Positions 24,474 to 34,066 are shown, counted from the stretch's first letter. The stretch is DNA of 64,000 bases from Chryseobacterium jejuense (GCF_900100075.1 NZ_FNEG01000002.1:124001-188000); one strand, 5' to 3'. Made by a program: numbers and translations. Notes: generated from the letters alone by a model not told the origin.

Positions 24474-26512
24474 AATGTAAAGTTTAGAGTGAGTCTGAAG
24501 TTTCTTCCCGGCATGGGATAGTTCAGGACAACGTCATAATATTGATTAAAGACATTGTTCATTTCAAGGTTTATTTTAAAAGGATGCCCGGCAAGGCTTA
24601 GTTTTCTCTGAACAGAAAGATCATGGGTATACCAGGGCTGAATATAGTTATACCGGATATTATCCTGCTGTCCGTCATATCTTTCCCCAACATAGATTGT
24701 ACTGTAATTAAAACTCCAGTCTTTATAATCTGCCATTAAGGTGAAAGATCCGCTATGTCTTGGTGTATAAGGGATTTGCTCCCCATAATAAGTTTCTTTA
24801 AATCCTTTAGTGATTGTTTTATCCTGGGCATTCTGGTAAGTATAAGCCAATAATGGTTTGATCTTAACATTCCCCAACATCATTTCGGTCTGAACATTCA
24901 CATCTGCTCCTATAATTTCAACCTTTCCCAGATTGAGCATCATCCAACGAAACATATTGGATGTAGGGATGGCAACGATCTTATCCGTCACCTTGTTATA
25001 ATAACCATCAACCTTTACATAAAGTCCTTTGAATAAAGACTTGTTATACTTTTTCTGATAGGTAAAACCAAGATCATACTGATGGGTAAATTCCGGTTTC
25101 AGGAAAGTATTTCCAACGCTGGTATAATACAGATCATTAAATGTTGGGAGCCTGAAGATATTTTTATAGAAAGCTCTAACGGTAAGTTCCGGTATGGAAG
25201 CAGGCTGATAGCTCATAAAGAAGGCAGGAGTCCATTCTCTTCTGTCATCAGCTTTGAAATTCATTTTGACGTCTTCAGAAGTAAATGTTCCTAAAAGACT
25301 TCCTAAAAACTTAAATCTGTTCCACTGGTAGGTTGAAGCCAATGCAACCAGGGTGGTATAACGGGTAGGATAAGAAAAATTATGCAAGTCAGCATCCAGA
25401 TTATTGTACTGGAAATCTCCATTTAAACTGACATCCCAATCAGGGGTAATGGAATATAGATTGGAAGAGGAAAGATAAACCTCCCGTTGAATATAAGTAT
25501 TCTTTGCAGGCATCCCGGATTGAGACCTTACCGTATCATTAAAATAAGTGTAATCATAAGCAAACTTAGCCTTCAGCTGAGTTTCAAACTTAGGAAACAG
25601 CTTTTTCCTGAAATTGGCCTGTACAAAATAACTTTCATCCAGCATTCTTGCTCCTCTTGCCTTAAAACGGTTCTTTACAATAGGGGCAGGAATACCACGG
25701 TTTGAAATATAACCATAACCACGGATGTTCCAGCTTCCATTATTCAAAGTTCCATTGACAGATGTTTCAAAGCGTTTTGCTTTAATATCTGAATCATATC
25801 TTTTGGAAATGGTATCAGAAGCAGTTTCTCCATTGGGATATTTTCTGCCATAACGGAATTTATAAAGGCCGTCACTCTGAAGAAACTCCGCACTGAAGCT
25901 CGTTGCGATCCGTTTTGAAATCTTTTGTTCTAATCGGAAAGAGGGATTAAAGAGATCAATAGAAGCACTTTTTGCTCTTATAGTGAGATTGGTTTTTCTG
26001 TTTCCTGTGAATACTGGTGTTTTAGGCTGCAAATAGATAGACCCTGATGATCCAAAGTCTTTTGCAGGCTGAAAGATTTCACTTTTTTGACCGTTGTACA
26101 ACGAAATTTCTTCCAGATCATCCAGAGAATATCTTCCCAGATCCACCAGACCGTTTTGGGCATTTCCCAGTTGGATCCCGTCATAGAAAACACCTACATG
26201 CTGGCTTCCCATGCTTCGGATGTTGACCGTCTTTAAGCCCCCCATTCCGCCATAATCTTTAATCTGAACACCGGAAAAATACCGTAAGGCATCAGCAACG
26301 GAATGGCTGCTCAACCGTTCAAGCTCTTCGCCCTGTAAAATCTGGGCCGGGAGGATTTCTTTAAAGTTCTTTTTGTAAATATTGACAGCCTTTATGGCCT
26401 CTTCTTTAATAGTATCTTTTTTCTTGGTTTGAGAAAACAAGAATTGTGATGTTAACACACTTATTGTGAAAACAATTTTATGAAGTTGAGATGTAGTCAG
26501 TTTTGCCACCAT
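24470..26512 (-). CDS. btuB: BtuB-like TonB-dependent cobalamin receptor
   Basis: The 680-residue outer-membrane receptor has a signal peptide (about 1-28, ending FLFSQ), a plug domain (about 50-180, with GVQIKDYGGMGGLKTVNIRSMGSQHVGVFYDGI) and a 22-strand barrel ending in an aromatic residue pattern (FRLTLNFTL). There is no N-terminal carboxypeptidase-like domain, as in classical BtuB. It is the first gene after the cobalamin riboswitch, so B12 or related corrinoids are the expected substrate, pulled in by TonB-ExbBD. ATG 26512 gives a signal peptide; the frame also opens at 26560. Confidence 0.9.
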   Translation of the reverse strand: MVAKLTTSQLHKIVFTISVLTSQFLFSQTKKKDTIKEEAIKAVNIYKKNFKEILPAQILQGEELERLSSHSVADALRYFSGVQIKDYGGMGGLKTVNIRSMGSQHVGVFYDGIQLGNAQNGLVDLGRYSLDDLEEISLYNGQKSEIFQPAKDFGSSGSIYLQPKTPVFTGNRKTNLTIRAKSASIDLFNPSFRLEQKISKRIATSFSAEFLQSDGLYKFRYGRKYPNGETASDTISKRYDSDIKAKRFETSVNGTLNNGSWNIRGYGYISNRGIPAPIVKNRFKARGARMLDESYFVQANFRKKLFPKFETQLKAKFAYDYTYFNDTVRSQSGMPAKNTYIQREVYLSSSNLYSITPDWDVSLNGDFQYNNLDADLHNFSYPTRYTTLVALASTYQWNRFKFLGSLLGTFTSEDVKMNFKADDRREWTPAFFMSYQPASIPELTVRAFYKNIFRLPTFNDLYYTSVGNTFLKPEFTHQYDLGFTYQKKYNKSLFKGLYVKVDGYYNKVTDKIVAIPTSNMFRWMMLNLGKVEIIGADVNVQTEMMLGNVKIKPLLAYTYQNAQDKTITKGFKETYYGEQIPYTPRHSGSFTLMADYKDWSFNYSTIYVGERYDGQQDNIRYNYIQPWYTHDLSVQRKLSLAGHPFKINLEMNNVFNQYYDVVLNYPMPGRNFRLTLNFTL

Positions 26513-26640
26513 TAGCTCATTCAGGGATAATGATGACGCTAATGGATATAAGAAAAGCAATGACTAAGCACAGCTGTTACTGCACAGAATCATTGTAGTC
26601 TTAAGCTTTATTCCACGAAAGCGTCAAACGTTTATTTATT

Positions 26641-26800
26641 CTGGCAGGTCTTCTGACTTACTCCATTTTTGAAATCCTTCCCATTCCTAAAAACAGTGGA
26701 TATATTCTTCAAAAACTCTGGTTCGGAGCTTACAGCAGCGGGTCTGTTCCGGATTTTCACCGGATTCCCTTTTAAGAGCCTGTTACGGCTCACCAAATTT
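26641..26800 (-). ncRNA. cobalamin (AdoCbl) riboswitch
   Basis: Read on the minus strand, this leader carries the family hallmarks in order: GGTGAGCC near the 5' end, GGGAATCCGGTGAAAATCC, the GACCCGCTGCTGTAAGC core, and the B12 box AGTCAGAAGACCTGCC at the 3' end (26641-26660 region). It lies about 130 bases upstream of the btuB-like gene and should shut the operon down when the cofactor is plentiful. Confidence 0.96.
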
Positions 26801-26803
26801 CGG

Positions 26804-26835
26804 CAAAGATATAAAATTCCCGCCAGATACAATGT
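26804..26835 (-). promoter_or_regulatory. promoter of the B12-uptake operon
   Basis: On the minus strand TATCTTTG (26811-26804) matches the TAnnTTTG -7 box; ATTG (26833-26830) lies 18 bases upstream as a near-match to TTTG. Transcription would begin right at the riboswitch 5' end. Confidence 0.65.
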
Positions 26836-26873
26836 GATGCAGAATAAAATGATTATCAATGCATAAACATGAA

Positions 26874-26900
26874 AAATCCCGTTAGGTTATAACGGGATTT
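26874..26900 (-). terminator. terminator of the copper/MbnP operon
   Basis: AAATCCCGTT/AACGGGATTT (26874-26883 with 26891-26900) is a perfect 10-bp hairpin, 40 bases beyond the stop of the dihaem peroxidase gene. The T run on the minus strand is short. Confidence 0.75.
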
Positions 26901-26940
26901 AAACAATCAATCTCTACTGAATTTTCTATTTTTTCAATGA

Positions 26941-27960
26941 TTATTTTTTCACAAATTCACGGTCGCTCAAAGTTTTCATAAACAGGATAAGATGAGTCTT
27001 TTCCTGTTCTGTGAGAGGAATTCTGTTTCCGTTGTTTTTAAAGACAGGATCAAGATTATTACTCTTTAAAACCCCTTTATCAAAATAATCAAGAACGGCT
27101 CTTAAAGTTGGAAACTGCCCAAAACTTCCATAAGGAGCCGTATATTCTACATTTCTTAATGAAGGAACCCTAAAGCTCATATAATCTTCCGGAAGACCTG
27201 TTACTCTCCCACGTCCGGCCTCATTGGTATTGGTATTTAGTGGAAATCCAATATTTCTGAAGCTCTGATCTGTAAAAAGCTCTGTACTATGGCAACTCAC
27301 ACATTTCTGCTGAAAAGTAAGGTAACCTTGTTTTTCATTTTCTGTAAAAACGTCTCCTTCATTTCTTTTTATTCTGTCATATTTACTATTGGCAGAAATA
27401 AGTGTATACTCGTACTGTGCAATACTTTTATAAATCCTTTCCGCTGTAACAGTTTCATCTCCAAATACCTTTTTGAATAAATCTTTATACATCACATCAT
27501 CCTTTATTTTACCAATCACCTCTAAAATAGAAGATCCCATTTCTTCATGAGTGATAATAGGAACGAGTGGTTGATCTTCCAACTGAAGGACATTACCATC
27601 CCAATTATAGAATTTCATAAACTTCATATTCTGAATAGCCGGTACATTCCGTAAGCCTACTCTGTTTTGAATACCTATCGCCTGAGCATTATTATCCGCA
27701 AAAGCATTTCCCTGAATGTGACAGCTGGAACAGGATACTGTATTATCTGCACTCAGTCTTTTATCGTGAAATAACTTTTCTCCCAACTCCACACCATACT
27801 TTGTAGGAACATTAGTTTTCACCGAGTTATTTAGTTCCGGAAAATTCAAAGGAATATTGAGTGATAATTGTGGATTATCAAGCGGAGCTGGCTCATAATA
27901 ATCATTATTACAAGAGATTAACAGTATAAAAATTGCTAAAATGCTTAGTCCTTTTTCCAT
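26941..27960 (-). CDS. MbnH/MauG-type dihaem cytochrome c peroxidase-family lipoprotein
   Basis: The 339-residue lipoprotein (lipobox LLISC, Cys 17) has two c-type haem sites, CSSCH (77-81) and CVSCH (220-224), in the layout of bacterial dihaem peroxidases and MauG. Next to an mbnP gene this subfamily is called MbnH; it oxidises a tryptophan of MbnP to kynurenine, creating a copper site. Location would be the periplasmic face or cell surface. ATG 27960 follows the mbnP stop by 16 bases; a GTG at 27990 would overlap mbnP and spoil the signal, so I reject it. An ordinary H2O2-reducing role remains possible. Confidence 0.88.
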   Translation of the reverse strand: MEKGLSILAIFILLISCNNDYYEPAPLDNPQLSLNIPLNFPELNNSVKTNVPTKYGVELGEKLFHDKRLSADNTVSCSSCHIQGNAFADNNAQAIGIQNRVGLRNVPAIQNMKFMKFYNWDGNVLQLEDQPLVPIITHEEMGSSILEVIGKIKDDVMYKDLFKKVFGDETVTAERIYKSIAQYEYTLISANSKYDRIKRNEGDVFTENEKQGYLTFQQKCVSCHSTELFTDQSFRNIGFPLNTNTNEAGRGRVTGLPEDYMSFRVPSLRNVEYTAPYGSFGQFPTLRAVLDYFDKGVLKSNNLDPVFKNNGNRIPLTEQEKTHLILFMKTLSDREFVKK

Positions 27961-27976
27961 TACAGTTAAAATGAAT

Positions 27977-28837
27977 CTAGTTTTCAACACTACTCACTGA
28001 AAACATTCCTGATGTATCACTAGACCCGTTTCCTCCAAGGTTATCCACAAATTTTATCATTTGGTTCGCTGTATGAATATTCGGAGTGGCATTACCATCT
28101 GATCCTGTTCCGGTAACCAATACAATGGTGTTGATTTTACCCGTCAACAGCTTATCAAAATCTGCTTTAACAGTAATTTTAGGTGCTTTATTGTCTACTA
28201 TTGCATTTTTAGGCAGATCTAGTGTAACCTCTCTGTACGCATCTACTCCCTGTGTAAAATTATCTTTCGTTCCTTTTATGGTACTTCCTGTATGGATAGA
28301 CATCTGCTTGTTATCCGTTCCGTAGAAACCTTCTATTTTGGTAAAACGATAACCAGCACCCCATTCCCACATCATTTGTGTATCATTGGCTCCTGCGGTT
28401 GCATAGAATTTTGGAAATCTTACCTGATCGAGTACATTCAGATCTCTTTTTACACCCAATCCGAATTTGATTCTTTTATATTCTCCTGCAGGTATATTAC
28501 TTAAAATATAACGAAGAGTCTCCGGTTTTGATTGATCTATTACGGTAGCTCCCTGATCCAGATCATTAATCTTATAAGGAACTTCATTACCATCTGCCTT
28601 TATCAGTCGAATATTACTGATTACATATTTCAATTCTGAAAAGTGGTGAACCTGTCCCTCTGCAGAAATATTTGTGGTAGCAGCAGTAGTTCCTCCAAGA
28701 ACAATGGTTGTATTTTTAAACGTATTATTGAATTCAAGGGTTACATTATTCGCTACAGGATTATCATCACTATTCTGACATGAAATTACACCTAATGAAA
28801 AAGCGGATAATAGTAGATATTTTTTAAAGTTTTGCAT
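27977..28837 (-). CDS. MbnP-family copper-binding lipoprotein
   Basis: The 286-residue lipoprotein (SLGVISC, Cys 20) shows the MbnP pattern: an N-terminal strand VTLEFNNTF, FSELKYVISNIRLIKADG, IPAGEYKRIKFGLGV and a MMWEWGAGY block (Trp157, Trp159), where the family keeps the tryptophan that its partner oxidises. MbnP proteins bind copper outside the cytoplasm. Its gene sits directly upstream of the MbnH-type dihaem gene and downstream of a TonB receptor, as in other bacterial copper loci. I cannot tell which tryptophan is modified. Confidence 0.88.
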   Translation of the reverse strand: MQNFKKYLLLSAFSLGVISCQNSDDNPVANNVTLEFNNTFKNTTIVLGGTTAATTNISAEGQVHHFSELKYVISNIRLIKADGNEVPYKINDLDQGATVIDQSKPETLRYILSNIPAGEYKRIKFGLGVKRDLNVLDQVRFPKFYATAGANDTQMMWEWGAGYRFTKIEGFYGTDNKQMSIHTGSTIKGTKDNFTQGVDAYREVTLDLPKNAIVDNKAPKITVKADFDKLLTGKINTIVLVTGTGSDGNATPNIHTANQMIKFVDNLGGNGSSDTSGMFSVSSVEN

Positions 28838-28878
28838 TGTAAAAATTTTAGTGGTTGTTTTAATTAAAGTTGTTGATC

Positions 28879-30858
28879 TTAAAAATTAAATTGTAAAGAA
28901 GTGTAGATATTACGCCCCATTCTTGGGATGTTCCCCCAATCTGCATAGGTGCTGTAGTATTTATTCAGCAGGTTTTCTGCGCCTACCTGAAAAACGGTTT
29001 TCAATTTTTGAATATTGAAAGTATAGTTCACGGAGAAATTCCAGACAGCATAGGCTGGGGTTTTATCTTCTCCATATTCTGGACTGTAATTACGTTGGAT
29101 GAAATCTCCATTTACAGAAGTCTGAATTCCCAAATTTTGATGGGTAAAATGTAAGGAGGTCAGATAGCTTAAAGGTCGAATGAAGGGTAAATTCTTTCCT
29201 TTATCATCTCTTCCTCGGGCATAAGTTAAAGTTCCTTTCCAGTGCAGTTCCGGTAAAAAGCTATAACCGGCATTTAGAGCCATATTAAAGAGTGTTGCAT
29301 GATCCAGTGAAGTATACGCCTTCACTCCTACCGATTGATAATTCATAGGACTTCCCAGACTTAAAATCTTTCCAATGATATAATTCTGAATATAGAAGTA
29401 ATTTACTTTGGCTTCAATACTCATTTTTTCATTTTTAAAACCTACGCTGGCATTGGTTTCATAAGAAATTTCATTTTTTAAATTGGGATTTCCGATATAA
29501 TCATATCGATCAAAACTATTGTAGATATAATATCCATAGCCTTCTGAAACAGAAGGTGCTCTATGTCCGTAGCCGGTTCCTACAGAAAAGCTAAAATGAT
29601 TCTCTGTAAACTGATACCCTGCATGTAAACTTGGAAGAATTCTCGTTTTTTGCTGAGGTGCTCCCGGATGAAAAATCCAGTTGAATTCTGCATATTTGGA
29701 CTCATTGTAATTCAGTCCTAAAGATCCTCCAAAGCTTACATTGCTTTTATCCGATATTTCCCAGTTGTTATTCATCGAAAGCCCTGCAAAACGAGTAGTT
29801 ACCCAAGGCCAGCTGTAGGCAAACATAGTTCTGTTCTTTCTATCCTGTGGATACATTCTCATTTCTGCAATAGAAGTATTATTGTACATATTGAGTTCTA
29901 TGGCTGAGCTATACCGTTCTTTTTTCAAATTGACTGAGGAAACTAACCCATAGGTGGTGCTCCAGCCTGGCATATCCATGTGTACAAGATTTTCAGGACG
30001 CCTGGTATCATCCATATAATGCTCTATGGTATTGTAATAAATTTTAGTATCCCAGGATTTAATCAATCCTTCATTAAACAATTGCTTGTAGGAAGCTGAT
30101 GTAATCATTGCTCTGGAAAGCCATAAATCCATTGGTAATGCAGGAAATCCTACATTTTTTGCCATATCGAAAATCGCATCTATTCTTACTGAGGATAAAG
30201 GACTCGTTTTATAAGCTATTCCAATTCCGGTATTGAATTTATTATATTGCGAATGATTGACCTCAGCGTCATTTCCATCATAATAATTTTGTGCTTTTCT
30301 GAAGGAAATACTTCCATCCACCACAAGTTTTTTCCCGGAATAGGAAATATTTCCAAGATTGAAAAACTGTTTATTATTAAACTCAAAACCTGTCTGATAA
30401 GCTCCATTCCACTTTTTCTCAAGGCCAAAAGGAGTGCTTTTTCTTTTTAAATCAATACTTCCGGCTACTGTAGCTCCATGCGAGCTCCCTTCCTGACCGG
30501 ATTTTATATCTATCGATGAAAGAGTATTGCTCTCCAGATAAGAAGTCACCGGATCCATTTTATCGGTGCAGGCTCCAAAAATACGCATGCCGTCTATGGT
30601 AACAACAGAACGTTCTGTGCTCATGTTATTCAGTAAAGGTTCCCAGGCGTAGGCTCCCCGTTTTATAAAACTTATTTTGTCTGAAGATGCCAGAAATTCG
30701 TCTACTGAAACTGACATTTTCATATCGGTTCCCATTTTCTTTTTGCTGCCTTTCACTTCTACCTTCTCTAAAAGAGTAATACTGTCTTTTCTTGTTTTTC
30801 TGTTTTGAGCATTCATTACGACTCCCAAAAACATCAATATGATTCCGAACTGCTTCAT
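28879..30858 (-). CDS. TonB-dependent receptor, OprC-like copper receptor candidate
   Basis: The 659-residue receptor has a signal peptide (about 1-17, ending VVMNAQ), a plug domain (about 30-150) and a barrel ending YTSLQFNF. The plug holds GACTDKMDP (Cys97, Met101): a CxxxM element like the one that binds copper in the plug of Pseudomonas OprC. A VHMDM segment in the barrel could supply His and Met ligands, though the spacing is not the HxM of OprC. It lies four bases after a YtkA-like lipoprotein gene and just before mbnP, supporting copper. ATG 30858 yields the signal peptide; the longer frame would overlap the upstream gene. Confidence 0.85.
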   Translation of the reverse strand: MKQFGIILMFLGVVMNAQNRKTRKDSITLLEKVEVKGSKKKMGTDMKMSVSVDEFLASSDKISFIKRGAYAWEPLLNNMSTERSVVTIDGMRIFGACTDKMDPVTSYLESNTLSSIDIKSGQEGSSHGATVAGSIDLKRKSTPFGLEKKWNGAYQTGFEFNNKQFFNLGNISYSGKKLVVDGSISFRKAQNYYDGNDAEVNHSQYNKFNTGIGIAYKTSPLSSVRIDAIFDMAKNVGFPALPMDLWLSRAMITSASYKQLFNEGLIKSWDTKIYYNTIEHYMDDTRRPENLVHMDMPGWSTTYGLVSSVNLKKERYSSAIELNMYNNTSIAEMRMYPQDRKNRTMFAYSWPWVTTRFAGLSMNNNWEISDKSNVSFGGSLGLNYNESKYAEFNWIFHPGAPQQKTRILPSLHAGYQFTENHFSFSVGTGYGHRAPSVSEGYGYYIYNSFDRYDYIGNPNLKNEISYETNASVGFKNEKMSIEAKVNYFYIQNYIIGKILSLGSPMNYQSVGVKAYTSLDHATLFNMALNAGYSFLPELHWKGTLTYARGRDDKGKNLPFIRPLSYLTSLHFTHQNLGIQTSVNGDFIQRNYSPEYGEDKTPAYAVWNFSVNYTFNIQKLKTVFQVGAENLLNKYYSTYADWGNIPRMGRNIYTSLQFNF

Positions 30859-30862
30859 GAAA

Positions 30863-31786
30863 TTAGAATAAGGTGTCAATAAAAAGTTCACTTTTAGCGC
30901 CCGGAACACCTGGTGTAAAATCAGTGGAAACCTTAGTTCCCTTGATGATTTTTCCATTTTGATTAAGCAGGATGAAATTTAAGGTCCAGTTTCCCGTCAT
31001 CGTATAATTGACAACTCCATGGTATAAACTGTCATTTCCTTGTTTTAAATCCTGATTATTGGGAGAAGAATGATTACCCATAGACGGTTCCGGCATTCTT
31101 GGATCCAATTGTAGTGTGTAGCCTTTCACTTCCGAATAAGAAAACTGTGAAGGATCAGGAAAAGTTCCTGTAGAAACAGAAGGTTTGTTATATTTATAAA
31201 TCCCTGCTACCAGCTTATTTTCCGCCACTTTCGGTTTTTGAGGTGAAATAAGGGCAATACAATACTGTTCCCCATCATTTCCTGTAAACGAGGACATATT
31301 CAGGTTTTTATTATTCTGATCGTTCACTGTAAGATCTTTGTTGACCGTATATATTTTATTGTTGACCGTGAAGCTCAGATAAATTTTCCAGCTCGCTGCG
31401 GTATTACTTTTATCCGTAAATACAGAATACCCCGAATAATATTTTCCATCCGGTTTATAATCCAGATTGTACTGATAGGGACATGAAGTTTTGCTTCCAT
31501 CAGCCTTCGTCATGATTGGTAAAAAAGTAACATCCGCAACATTGATGTTTTCATTCTTCTGGGAGTCAGTAATCTTTAATCTGATTTCATTATACCCTTG
31601 ATAAAATGTTCCGTTTAAAGTCTCGATGTTTATTGTATAACCATCTTTATTTACTGTGGTTGCTTCTTTAAATTCGTAATGTTCCGGAACTGCGGTGTTG
31701 ATTTCGCTTTCATAATCAGTTTTGTCGAGGGTGCAGGAAACAGCCATCAACAGAAGACTCATTATGAAAATTTGATACATTTTCAT
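30863..31786 (-). CDS. lipoprotein with YtkA/FixH-like domains
   Basis: The 307-residue lipoprotein (lipobox LMAVSC, Cys about 18) has a beta-sandwich region (about 50-165) with GYNEIRLKITDSQ and ASWKIYLSFTVNNKIYTVNKDL, and a second region near the end (GNWTLNFILLNQNGKI), both in the style of YtkA-like domains found in copper and cytochrome oxidase assembly factors. It is the first gene of the four-gene operon (lipoprotein, TonB receptor, MbnP, MbnH). I chose ATG 31786, which gives a signal peptide. The domain assignment is by pattern only. Confidence 0.72.
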   Translation of the reverse strand: MKMYQIFIMSLLLMAVSCTLDKTDYESEINTAVPEHYEFKEATTVNKDGYTINIETLNGTFYQGYNEIRLKITDSQKNENINVADVTFLPIMTKADGSKTSCPYQYNLDYKPDGKYYSGYSVFTDKSNTAASWKIYLSFTVNNKIYTVNKDLTVNDQNNKNLNMSSFTGNDGEQYCIALISPQKPKVAENKLVAGIYKYNKPSVSTGTFPDPSQFSYSEVKGYTLQLDPRMPEPSMGNHSSPNNQDLKQGNDSLYHGVVNYTMTGNWTLNFILLNQNGKIIKGTKVSTDFTPGVPGAKSELFIDTLF

Positions 31787-32201
31787 TGTTGATTTTTTAG
31801 TTGGGTGAATACAATAGAAATACGTTGAATGCAGAAACATTCAAGATTTTTTACCACAAAAAGGCACAAAAGATTTTGATAACACCTAAGGTATTTTAAA
31901 GTTATCCACAGACTGTGGATAAGTATACGTAACCCTTTTTGAAATAGGTCTCTTAAGCTTATTCAGGCTCTCTTGAATAAACCTTGATAATCATATACAA
32001 TTTACAATAATCCTGATATAATATTCTTATGGACTCTATCATTCTGAATGTAACAAAGTGAAATGAAGAATCTAAGTTATATATGAGATTCTTCCTTCGT
32101 CAGAAATCGAAGATTCGACGTAGTCAATGACAATAGTGTAAAATTGTATATAGTCACCTAAATTTTTATAACTTTTGTGGTTAATTTTCTATAGGAGATT
32201 A
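31787..32201. other. intergenic region with dispersed-repeat remnants
   Basis: These 415 bases have no convincing gene. They hold the promoter of the copper operon, a CACAAAAAGGCACAAAAG stretch (about 31857-31874) of the type seen in other gaps here, and at about 32026-32140 a 'cattctgaatgtaac...gagattcttccttcgtcag...caatgac' element, a scattered flavobacterial repeat related to the one at 3121. Confidence 0.5.
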
Positions 32202-32573
32202 CTAAAAAACCGGAGGTTTAAAGATGTATTTTAGAAACAGAAAAGAATAGGCTGTTTCGTAGATGAAATTAGTATTGGAAATTACAATTTTTCCAGTGTG
32301 AAGCACCTCTGTAATTTCAGGCAGGGTATACATATCAAAAATTTTCTGCCCTGAGCTTTTTGCCTTATTGAAAGGTGTAGATTCCAAATCAGTATTGGTT
32401 TTTGCCAGCTCTTTTTTCAAATGGCATTTTCCGTTACAATGAAGTTCCGGTTTGCTTTTGTTAACACAGAGTGTATTAACAATATAATTATAATTTACAG
32501 CATACTCAGCCAGTGGTATCAGAGGTCTGAACACCATATAGCTAATAAAGAGTATGCTGTAAATTAATTTCAT
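32202..32573 (-). CDS. small exported CxGKC protein, paralogue 1
   Basis: The 123-residue protein starts with a hydrophobic segment (about 1-22, possibly an uncleaved signal), then YAVNYNYIVNTLC, the motif CNGKCHLKKELAK (about 47-59), a variable middle and a hydrophobic, aromatic end closing in KPPVF. A relative lies at 34509-34871 with the same order of motifs. Such small proteins occur in Bacteroidota beside metal-related genes; here the neighbours are the SOD, SCO1 and YHS genes. The paired cysteines plus His suggest metal handling. No function is established as far as I know. Confidence 0.75.
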   Translation of the reverse strand: MKLIYSILFISYMVFRPLIPLAEYAVNYNYIVNTLCVNKSKPELHCNGKCHLKKELAKTNTDLESTPFNKAKSSGQKIFDMYTLPEITEVLHTGKIVISNTNFIYETAYSFLFLKYIFKPPVF

Positions 32574-32576
32574 AAA

Positions 32577-33251
32577 TTATTTCTTGCTTAAAGCGTCATC
32601 ATATCTTTTGCTCACTTCTTTCCAGTTCAGCACATTCCAGATTGCAGAAAGATAATCTGCTCTTTTGTTCTGATATTTCAGATAATAAGCATGCTCCCAA
32701 ACGTCAATGCCAAGGATTGGAGTTCCTTTTTCTTCAACGATATCCATCAATGGATTATCCTGATTAGGAGTAGAGGAAACGAAAAGTTTTCCGTTTTTAT
32801 CTACAGAAAGCCAAGCCCATCCAGATCCGAAACGGTCTGCCCCTGCCTTACTCATCTTTTCTTTGAAGGCATCCATACTTCCGAAAGTTTCAGTAATAGC
32901 CTTTGCTAACTTAGCAGAAGGTTGAGTATTTTTCTCCGGAGTAAGGATCGTCCAGAAAAGCTCGTGGTTATAATGTCCACCAGCATTATTTCTTACGGCA
33001 GGACTTAATTTTGAAGTCTCAGAAAGAATCTTAATTATGGTTTCTTTTTCCTGTGGAGTTCCTGCAATCGCTTTATTCAGGTTGCTTGCATACGCTGCGC
33101 CATGCTTTGAATAATGGATCTCCATTGTTTGTGCATCTATCGATCCTTCCAATGCATTATAAGCATAGGGTAAAGGCGTTTGCTTAAATTGTGCCAGTGT
33201 AAACTGAGCCGCTAATACTGCTCCTAAAGCAGCAATTTTCATAATCTTCAT
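32577..33251 (-). CDS. exported Fe/Mn superoxide dismutase
   Basis: The 224-residue enzyme converts superoxide to O2 and H2O2. Metal ligands are all present: His46 (MEIHYSKHG), His96 (YNHELFW), Asp183 and His187 (DVWEHAYY). Unlike the usual cytosolic enzyme it begins with a signal peptide ([17 protein letters not shown]), so it should act in the periplasm or outside. ATG 33251 was chosen because the longer frame hides this signal. It lies in a cluster of copper-type genes and its stop is three bases from the next ATG. Iron versus manganese cannot be decided by eye. Confidence 0.92.
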   Translation of the reverse strand: MKIMKIAALGAVLAAQFTLAQFKQTPLPYAYNALEGSIDAQTMEIHYSKHGAAYASNLNKAIAGTPQEKETIIKILSETSKLSPAVRNNAGGHYNHELFWTILTPEKNTQPSAKLAKAITETFGSMDAFKEKMSKAGADRFGSGWAWLSVDKNGKLFVSSTPNQDNPLMDIVEEKGTPILGIDVWEHAYYLKYQNKRADYLSAIWNVLNWKEVSKRYDDALSKK

Positions 33252-33388
33252 AACGTTTTGTTGTATGGTTAAACAATATTTCTTTAGAAAGGAAGTAAGG
33301 AAGCTTGGAGTTCTATTAGTTAATAATCTGTACTCTTTTTCTTCTATAAACGAAGAATACTTCCATCTTCGTGCTTCCATCTTCCATT

Positions 33389-34066
33389 CTAATCTAATAA
33401 CTTCTTAATATCCTCAATCAGGATCTCTCTGTCCGGATGATATTTTCCGTTCAGTCTTGGTACTTTTCCTTCTGGGTCTTCGTAATTCAATCCAGAGTAG
33501 TAAAGAATTGGCATATTTTCTTTATTGTATCGGCAGCGGATGTTTCCTTTTTCATCTACAAGAGCAATCATCCCGCTGTGATTAAGGCTTTCTGCCTCAT
33601 CTTCTTTATCTCCTACATAAATATTAAAATGATCTGCAAGTTTACCAATATAGGTTCTGTCACCCGTCAGGAAATGCCAGTTAGGAGATTTTGCTCCGAT
33701 TCTTTGGGCATGTTCCTTTAAAGTTTGCGGAGTATCATTTTCAGGGTCAATACTAATGGAAACAATTCCGAAATCAGGGCTGTTGATCTGGTTTTGAACC
33801 GCTTTCATATTTGTATTCATCACGGGACATATGGTAGGACATTTACTGAAGAAAAATTCGACCAGATACACTTTCCCCAACATATCTCTATTGGTAATTT
33901 TTTTACCGTTCTGATCTGTCAGTTCAAAATCAGGAACCTTCATCACCGTATAAAGGTTCTTTTTAAAATAACTCATTCCAACTCCTATTCCTAAGAACAG
34001 TAACGCAAAAATTGCAATCGGAGTAATAATCTTGCTCTTGTTATTCTTCTGATTATTTTTGGGCAT
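33389..34066 (-). CDS. SCO1/SenC-family copper chaperone/thiol protein
   Basis: The 225-residue protein has one N-terminal membrane anchor (about 13-32) and a thioredoxin-like domain with the SCO motif CPTIC (Cys76, Cys80) and the distant His163 (LNHSGM). SCO proteins deliver copper to the CuA centre of cytochrome c oxidase or keep its cysteines reduced. The start ATG 34066 lies 14 bases inside the YHS lipoprotein gene, so translation is coupled. Neighbouring SOD, YHS and CxGKC genes suggest a periplasmic copper/redox group. Confidence 0.92.
   Translation of the reverse strand: MPKNNQKNNKSKIITPIAIFALLFLGIGVGMSYFKKNLYTVMKVPDFELTDQNGKKITNRDMLGKVYLVEFFFSKCPTICPVMNTNMKAVQNQINSPDFGIVSISIDPENDTPQTLKEHAQRIGAKSPNWHFLTGDRTYIGKLADHFNIYVGDKEDEAESLNHSGMIALVDEKGNIRCRYNKENMPILYYSGLNYEDPEGKVPRLNGKYHPDREILIEDIKKLLD

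Noticed and set aside
26632..26866. Open frames on both strands between btuB and the peroxidase operon
   Set aside because: They lie inside the cobalamin riboswitch, whose conserved RNA elements explain the sequence.
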